DNA of 8,222 nt from Pseudomonadota bacterium. GTDB taxonomy: Bacteria > Pseudomonadota > Alphaproteobacteria > Rhizobiales > Hyphomicrobiaceae. The notes beneath the pieces were generated by a model. The model was not told where the DNA came from. It did no database searches and saw only the letters and a program-made list of their open reading frames with translations. The stretch lies in contig JAEYYQ010000085.1 of NCBI GenBank assembly GCA_023428365.1, positions 1 through 8,222 on the forward strand. Direction: 5' to 3'. Below are positions 5,474 to 8,222 of this stretch, piece by piece (positions within the stretch are counted from its first letter, which is position 1; each line of letters opens with the position of its first letter). The translations under genes and the position numbers were made by a program.

Positions 5474-8194
5474 ATGAAGGCTTCCGAGACCGCAACTGCT
5501 GCAGGACATCAGTGGGTGTACGCGTTCGGAGCAGGTCGGACGGATGGTTCGGCCAAGATGCGGAATTTGCTGGGCGGCAAGGGCGCCAACTTGGCCGAGA
5601 TGGCTTCGTTGGGTCTTCCCGTTCCTCCAGGTTTTACGATCTCCACGGACGTTTGTACCTACTTTTACGAGAATGGCCGCAAGTTGCCGGACAGCCTTGA
5701 GGCTCAGGTCGATGCCGCCCTGGCAGCCGTCGGTGATGCGGTCGGCGCCAAGTTTGGAGATGCAACAAAGCCGCTGCTGGTTTCCGTACGCTCCGGTGCG
5801 CGATCCTCCATGCCGGGCATGATGGATACCATCCTCAACCTCGGTCTGAACGATGAGACGGTCAAAGGGCTGGCGGTGCAGGCAGGCGATGCGCGTTTTG
5901 CCTACGACAGCTATCGCCGCTTCATTCAGATGTATTCGGACGTCGTGCTCGAGGTCGACCATGGCGTGTTCGAGGACATCCTCGAGAACCACAAGAACAT
6001 GAACGGCTTCAATGCCGACACGGAATTGGCCGCGGAAGACTGGCAGGAAGTGGTCGCCGCTTACCGACAGGCTGTTGAGCAGGAGACCGGCAAGCCGTTC
6101 CCGCAGGATCTGAGGGCTCAGTTGTGGGGGGCGATCGGCGCGGTGTTCGGCTCGTGGCAGAATGCCCGCGCGATCACCTATCGCCGTCTGCATGACATCC
6201 CCGATGCATGGGGTACAGCCGTCAACGTGCAGGCGATGGTGTTCGGCAATATGGGCGACGACTCGGCCACCGGTGTCGCCTTCACGCGCAATCCGTCGAC
6301 CGGCGCGCATGAGCTTTACGGGGAGTTCCTGGTCAACGCGCAGGGCGAGGATGTGGTTGCCGGTATTCGCACACCGCAGAACCTGACGGAAGCGGCACGG
6401 ATTGCTGCGAGTGACACCGCACCATCGCTGGAAGCGCTGATGCCGGATGTGTTTGGGCAGCTCAAGGATGTCTTCGCCCGGCTGGAGTCGCACTATCGCG
6501 ATATGCAGGACGTCGAGTTCACGATCCAGGGCAGCAAGCTCTGGATGCTGCAAACCCGCTCCGGCAAGCGCACCACGGAAGCCGCGCTGAAGATCGCTGT
6601 CGATCTCGCCAACGAGGGCGTCATCAGCCACGAGGAGGCCGTGATGCGCATCGAGCCGTCGGCGCTCGATCAGCTGCTGCATCCGACCATCGATCCGTCG
6701 GCGCACAAGGAAATCATCACGCGCGGTCTGGCGGCATCGCCGGGCGCAGCGTCGGGTGAAATCGTGTTCGACTCAGATACGGCCGAAGAACTGAAAGGCA
6801 AAGGTCGCAGCGTCGTCCTTGTGCGCGTGGAGACGAGCCCAGAGGACATTCACGGCATGCATGCCGCCGCCGGCATTTTGACCGCGCGCGGTGGCATGAC
6901 GAGCCATGCTGCGGTTGTGGCGCGTGGTATGGGACGGCCGTGCGTGTGCGGAGCGGGTGCTCTGCGCATTGACGGCAAGGCCGGCGTGATGACCGTCGAC
7001 GGGCAGACGTTCAAGGCGGGCGATGTCATCACAATCGACGGCGCGACCGGCGAGGTGCTGAAGGGCACTGTGCGGATGCGTCAGCCGGAGTTGTCGGGTG
7101 ATTTCGCCACGCTGATGTCGTGGGCCGATGCGGTGCGCACTTTGGGTATTCGCACCAACGCCGACACGCCGCGCGATGCGCGTCAGGCGCGCGCATTCGG
7201 CGCTGAGGGCATCGGCCTGTGCCGCACGGAGCATATGTTCTTCGACGCAGACCGCATTCTGGCAATGCGCGAGATGATCTGCGCTGAAGACGAAGCCGGC
7301 CGGCGCAAGGCGCTCGCCAAGATCCTGCCGATGCAGCGGGCCGACTTCGAAGCCCTGTTCGAAATCATGGGCGATCTGCCGGTAACGATCCGGCTGCTCG
7401 ATCCGCCGCTGCACGAGTTCCTGCCGCATGAAGAGCGTGAGGCGACCGCTGTCGCCGAAGCGCTGGGCGTTCCTGTTGCGCGGTTGAGATCACGCGTGAC
7501 GGAACTGCACGAATTCAACCCGATGCTCGGTTTCCGTGGCTGCCGGCTTGCGATCCGTTATCCGGAAATCACCGAAATGCAGGCGCGGGCGATTTTCGAG
7601 GCTGCCGTCAATATCTCGAAACGAACCGGCCAGCAGGTGAAGCCCGAGGTTATGATCCCGCTGATCGCCTACCGGCGCGAATTCGATATCTTGCGCAAGG
7701 TTATCGATGACACGGCACAGGCCGTCGAGCAGGAGACCGGTGCGAAGCTCACTTATGATGTCGGCACCATGATCGAGCTGCCACGCTCCGCCTTGCGGGC
7801 AGCGGAAATCGCGGACGGCGATAAGGGTGCGGAGTTCTTCTCGTTCGGCACCAACGATCTGACGCAGACCTGCATGGGGCTTTCGCGCGACGACGCTGCA
7901 CCGATCCTCGACAATTACGTGAAGCACGGCGTGTTTGATGTCTATCCGTTCGTTTCAATTGATCGTGAGGGCGTTGGCGAACTCGTCCGCATCGGAAGCG
8001 AACGCGGCCGTAGTGTCCGCGCGGATCTGAAGATCGGAATCTGTGGAGAGCACGGCGGCGATCCCGCCTCCGTCGCTTTCTGCCACGAAGTGGGCCTTGA
8101 TTACGTATCCTGCTCGCCGTTCCGCGTGCCCGTTGCGCGGCTGTCGGCGGCCCAGGCTGCGATTTCCGGCGGTGTCAAAGCCAAGGACGGCTGA
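5474..8194 (+). CDS. ppdK: pyruvate, phosphate dikinase
   Basis: PPDK reversibly converts pyruvate, ATP and phosphate to phosphoenolpyruvate, AMP and pyrophosphate in the cytoplasm. It serves gluconeogenesis or PPi-linked glycolysis. The protein is 906 residues, full length for the family. The N-terminal ATP-grasp domain shows [12 protein letters not shown] (32-43) and [16 protein letters not shown] (104-119). The swivelling phosphohistidine domain has [18 protein letters not shown] with H478. T476, two residues before it, is the position phosphorylated by the PPDK regulatory protein in plants and some bacteria. The C-terminal PEP/pyruvate TIM barrel has [25 protein letters not shown] (640-652), [10 protein letters not shown] (790-799) and the catalytic cysteine C857 in ICGEHGGDP. 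No key residue is missing. The gene is divergent from the M20 peptidase gene across a 152-base gap. No regulatory protein gene is visible in the window. Confidence 0.98.
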   Translation: MKASETATAAGHQWVYAFGAGRTDGSAKMRNLLGGKGANLAEMASLGLPVPPGFTISTDVCTYFYENGRKLPDSLEAQVDAALAAVGDAVGAKFGDATKPLLVSVRSGARSSMPGMMDTILNLGLNDETVKGLAVQAGDARFAYDSYRRFIQMYSDVVLEVDHGVFEDILENHKNMNGFNADTELAAEDWQEVVAAYRQAVEQETGKPFPQDLRAQLWGAIGAVFGSWQNARAITYRRLHDIPDAWGTAVNVQAMVFGNMGDDSATGVAFTRNPSTGAHELYGEFLVNAQGEDVVAGIRTPQNLTEAARIAASDTAPSLEALMPDVFGQLKDVFARLESHYRDMQDVEFTIQGSKLWMLQTRSGKRTTEAALKIAVDLANEGVISHEEAVMRIEPSALDQLLHPTIDPSAHKEIITRGLAASPGAASGEIVFDSDTAEELKGKGRSVVLVRVETSPEDIHGMHAAAGILTARGGMTSHAAVVARGMGRPCVCGAGALRIDGKAGVMTVDGQTFKAGDVITIDGATGEVLKGTVRMRQPELSGDFATLMSWADAVRTLGIRTNADTPRDARQARAFGAEGIGLCRTEHMFFDADRILAMREMICAEDEAGRRKALAKILPMQRADFEALFEIMGDLPVTIRLLDPPLHEFLPHEEREATAVAEALGVPVARLRSRVTELHEFNPMLGFRGCRLAIRYPEITEMQARAIFEAAVNISKRTGQQVKPEVMIPLIAYRREFDILRKVIDDTAQAVEQETGAKLTYDVGTMIELPRSALRAAEIADGDKGAEFFSFGTNDLTQTCMGLSRDDAAPILDNYVKHGVFDVYPFVSIDREGVGELVRIGSERGRSVRADLKIGICGEHGGDPASVAFCHEVGLDYVSCSPFRVPVARLSAAQAAISGGVKAKDG

Positions 8195-8199
8195 GCGAC

Positions 8200-8222
8200 A
8201 TGACGGCGCGGTCCGGGTGGAC
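8200..8222 (+). CDS. possible start of the next gene, cut by the window end
   Basis: An ATG at 8200, five bases after the ppdK stop, opens a frame reading MTARSGW before the sequence ends. The close spacing would fit a cotranscribed gene. There is no clear Shine-Dalgarno sequence and only seven codons are visible, so neither the start nor the product can be judged. Confidence 0.25.

Noticed and set aside
5429..6706. Long minus-strand ORF (425 residues) opposite ppdK
   Set aside because: It is antisense to well-conserved ppdK coding sequence. Long antisense ORFs are common in high-GC genes, and its sequence has no family motif.
6077..7741. Repeated 14-mer GAGCAGGAGACCGG at two places in ppdK
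   Set aside because: Both copies encode EQETG in helical parts of unrelated PPDK domains. A single short repeat in biased codon usage gives no sign of duplication or function.
1..8222. Search for CRISPR arrays, tRNA/rRNA genes, IS elements, toxin-antitoxin pairs, retrons or phage genes
   Set aside because: Nothing was found: no regularly spaced repeats, no transposase-like ORF, no tRNA-like cloverleaf noticed, and nearly all bases are in metabolic genes.

Overview
This window looks like ordinary chromosomal DNA of an alphaproteobacterium. The GC content is fairly high (roughly 60% by eye), and the protein signatures suggest the Bradyrhizobiaceae/Nitrobacteraceae (Afipia, Nitrobacter, Bradyrhizobium-like). 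That placement is an impression from protein similarity, not a database result. I found no RNA genes, mobile elements, CRISPR arrays, phage genes or defence system, and no non-coding stretch over 300 bases.

Bases 1-2039 (+ strand) hold a tight sugar-phosphate operon. It begins with the 3' part of a 6-phosphogluconolactonase gene (pgl), followed by a ROK-family kinase resembling polyphosphate glucokinase, then a Cof-type HAD phosphatase. Each gene overlaps the next by an ATGA stop/start, so translation is probably coupled. The set fits entry of glucose into the oxidative pentose phosphate or Entner-Doudoroff route. A zwf gene probably lies upstream, outside the window.

Bases 2060-5321 (- strand) run the other way and converge on that operon. 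In transcription order they hold an M20 dipeptidase-like metallopeptidase, a secreted RNase T2, a hairpin terminator, and a hypothetical region in two overlapping reading frames. That region has a membrane-anchored N-terminal half and a soluble conserved-looking C-terminal half. The RNase T2 gene appears to carry a one-base frameshift near 3247-3250: the canonical family C-terminus, with its last two cysteines, lies in another frame and ends at 3119. The hypothetical pair can be joined by a shift in the same direction near 2557-2611. Two same-direction lesions within about 0.7 kb suggest either local sequence errors or gene decay.

Bases 5322-5473 are a divergent intergenic region with weak promoter-like signals and a small tandem repeat. 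Bases 5474-8194 (+ strand) encode complete pyruvate phosphate dikinase (ppdK), which interconverts pyruvate and PEP. A possible next gene begins at 8200 and runs off the end.

The best leads are the RNase T2 frameshift, the split hypothetical gene and the uncharacterised C-terminal domain of the latter. I see no convincing new biological system here.
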